From Gemmatimonadota bacterium (GTDB lineage Bacteria; Gemmatimonadota; Gemmatimonadetes; Gemmatimonadales; GWC2-71-9), in contig JAEHDT010000004.1 in the NCBI GenBank assembly GCA_016880225.1, positions 1 through 5,923 on the forward strand: a stretch of DNA of 5,923 nucleotides, in the 5' to 3' direction. The position numbers and the translations under genes are program-made. Shown one piece after another: positions 5,025-5,923 of this stretch (positions within the stretch are counted from its first letter, which is position 1; each line of letters begins with the position of its first letter). The notes beneath the pieces are model-generated. The model saw only the letters and a list, made by a program, of their open reading frames with translations, made no database searches and was not told the DNA's origin.

Positions 5025-5923
5025 ATGAACACCCTTCCGACGGAGCTCGACGCCCGGCGCGAGCTCGCCCGCGAATTTCGCATCGAGCGGCTGTTGGAGC
5101 AGGCATCCTGCCCCATAGCCTATCTCGCACGCGACGCGAATGACCGGGCGCTCGTCGTGAAGGCGACACCGCTGTCCCAGCTTGGCGCACCCACCGATCG
5201 CGTCCTCGCCGTGCTCGAGGCGGTGGGGCGTCTCGACCACCCGCACATCGTCCCGGTCCAGGACGCCGGCGTCACCGAAAGCTTCCTCTGGTACGCCGCC
5301 AAGTACGTCGCAGGACGTTCACTGCAGAGCATCCTGGAGTCGGGCGGGTCGATTGAGCTCGCGGCGTGCCTGCGCATCCTCGAGCAGGTGGCGAGCGCGC
5401 TGGACTACGCGCACCGTCGCGGCGTGACGCACGGCGCGGTGACGCCGGCGAGCATCGTGCTGGACGCGAACGAGTGGGTGCTGATCGGTGACTTCGGGAC
5501 CGCGGGACTGCTCGGGCCGGCTCCGGCGGACGGGTCCGGCGCGACCGACCTGCAGCGGGCCGATCAGCACGCTCTGGCGCTGCTCGCGCGCCGCTGCCTC
5601 ACGGGTGCGCCGCCGGCAGCCGGTTCCGCCCCGGCGACGCCTGGCGACAACCTCCCGCTGCACGTGTCGCAGGCGCTGCGACGCGCGCTCAGCGTCCGGC
5701 CGGCCGACCGGTTTCCCGGCGTGCTCGACTTCGTCGCGGCCCTGGGAGGGGGCACCACCCGGTCCGAGGCCCAGCCGGTGTGGTTCGGCTCCACGCCGCA
5801 CAAGGGACCGGGCTCGCCGGTGGTGATCGCCGATTCCGACGACGATCCGGCGGCGACTGGCGTGGGCGGACGCCGCGCCGCGGCCGCCGGTGTCGCAATC
5901 GCGCTCGTCGCGGGCGCGGCGTG
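5025..5923 (+). CDS. Membrane-anchored Ser/Thr pseudokinase (Hanks-type), 3' end beyond the window
   Basis: The frame is open from ATG 5025 to the window edge (299 codons). The fold of a bacterial Hanks-type kinase is clear: FRIERLLE (18-25), YLARD (33-37), beta-3 Lys K46 in ALVVK, RLDHPHIVPVQDAG (69-82), a hinge at YVAGRSLQSIL (94-104), LDYAHRRGVTH (126-136), DFG (156-158), CLTGAPP (191-197) and RPADRF (225-230). Most catalytic features are lost. The Gly-rich loop is EQASCPIAY, HRD is HGA (136-138), the catalytic-loop Lys is T140 and the metal-binding Asn is S143. The usual alpha-C Glu position is V63, and the activation segment is short with no SPE/APE motif. A linker with DSDDDP (270-275) leads to RR and a hydrophobic stretch from about 285, likely a membrane segment with the kinase-like domain in the cytosol. 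The start has only a weak AAGG close to the ATG; an in-frame TTG at 5001 is possible. It may act as a scaffold or nucleotide sensor (inference). Confidence 0.85.
   Translation, partial: MNTLPTELDARRELAREFRIERLLEQASCPIAYLARDANDRALVVKATPLSQLGAPTDRVLAVLEAVGRLDHPHIVPVQDAGVTESFLWYAAKYVAGRSLQSILESGGSIELAACLRILEQVASALDYAHRRGVTHGAVTPASIVLDANEWVLIGDFGTAGLLGPAPADGSGATDLQRADQHALALLARRCLTGAPPAAGSAPATPGDNLPLHVSQALRRALSVRPADRFPGVLDFVAALGGGTTRSEAQPVWFGSTPHKGPGSPVVIADSDDDPAATGVGGRRAAAAGVAIALVAGAA

Noticed and set aside
1..5923. Mobile element, CRISPR, phage or defence system
   Set aside because: No transposase, integrase, spaced direct repeats, terminal inverted repeats, Cas or nuclease-like frame was seen.

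Overview
This is a GC-rich, gene-dense stretch of bacterial chromosome. The gene content points to the Gemmatimonadota. The indicators are a CBM9-like/DUF5916 outer-membrane protein in the form common in that phylum, a flavin-reductase-family protein of matching style, a small secreted glycine-zipper protein and a Hanks-type kinase homologue with a membrane anchor. This assignment is an inference from remembered family resemblance, not from a search. No mobile element, CRISPR array, rRNA or phage gene was seen.

Layout: (a) 1-1146, minus strand: the first 382 codons of tilS (tRNA-Ile lysidine synthetase), running off the left edge. (b) 1147-1222: a 76-bp divergent control region with an AT-rich block. 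(c) 1223-4168, plus strand: a two-gene operon made of a flavin-reductase-like FMN-binding protein and, directly after its stop codon and in the same frame, a 778-residue DUF5916 outer-membrane protein. (d) 4176-4688, minus strand: a small exported glycine-zipper protein, convergent with the operon across a 7-bp gap. (e) 4768-4841, minus strand: a CAT-anticodon tRNA, most likely elongator tRNA-Met, with a good promoter at 4857-4885. (f) 4842-5024: a 183-bp divergent region. (g) 5025 to the right edge, plus strand: a membrane-anchored Ser/Thr kinase homologue whose catalytic residues are largely gone, so a predicted pseudokinase.

Together: the TilS reaction acts on a CAT-anticodon tRNA (tRNA-Ile2), and the window also holds a CAT tRNA. 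Its D-loop and variable loop look like elongator Met, which TilS must avoid, so the identity deserves a check. The flavin reductase and the DUF5916 barrel are translationally coupled but would act in different compartments, and no shared pathway is evident. The items most worth a second look are the pseudokinase, a G-quadruplex-forming 9-bp repeat inside the tilS coding strand, and the in-frame TAG-ATG junction. I saw no convincing evidence for a wholly new multi-gene system.
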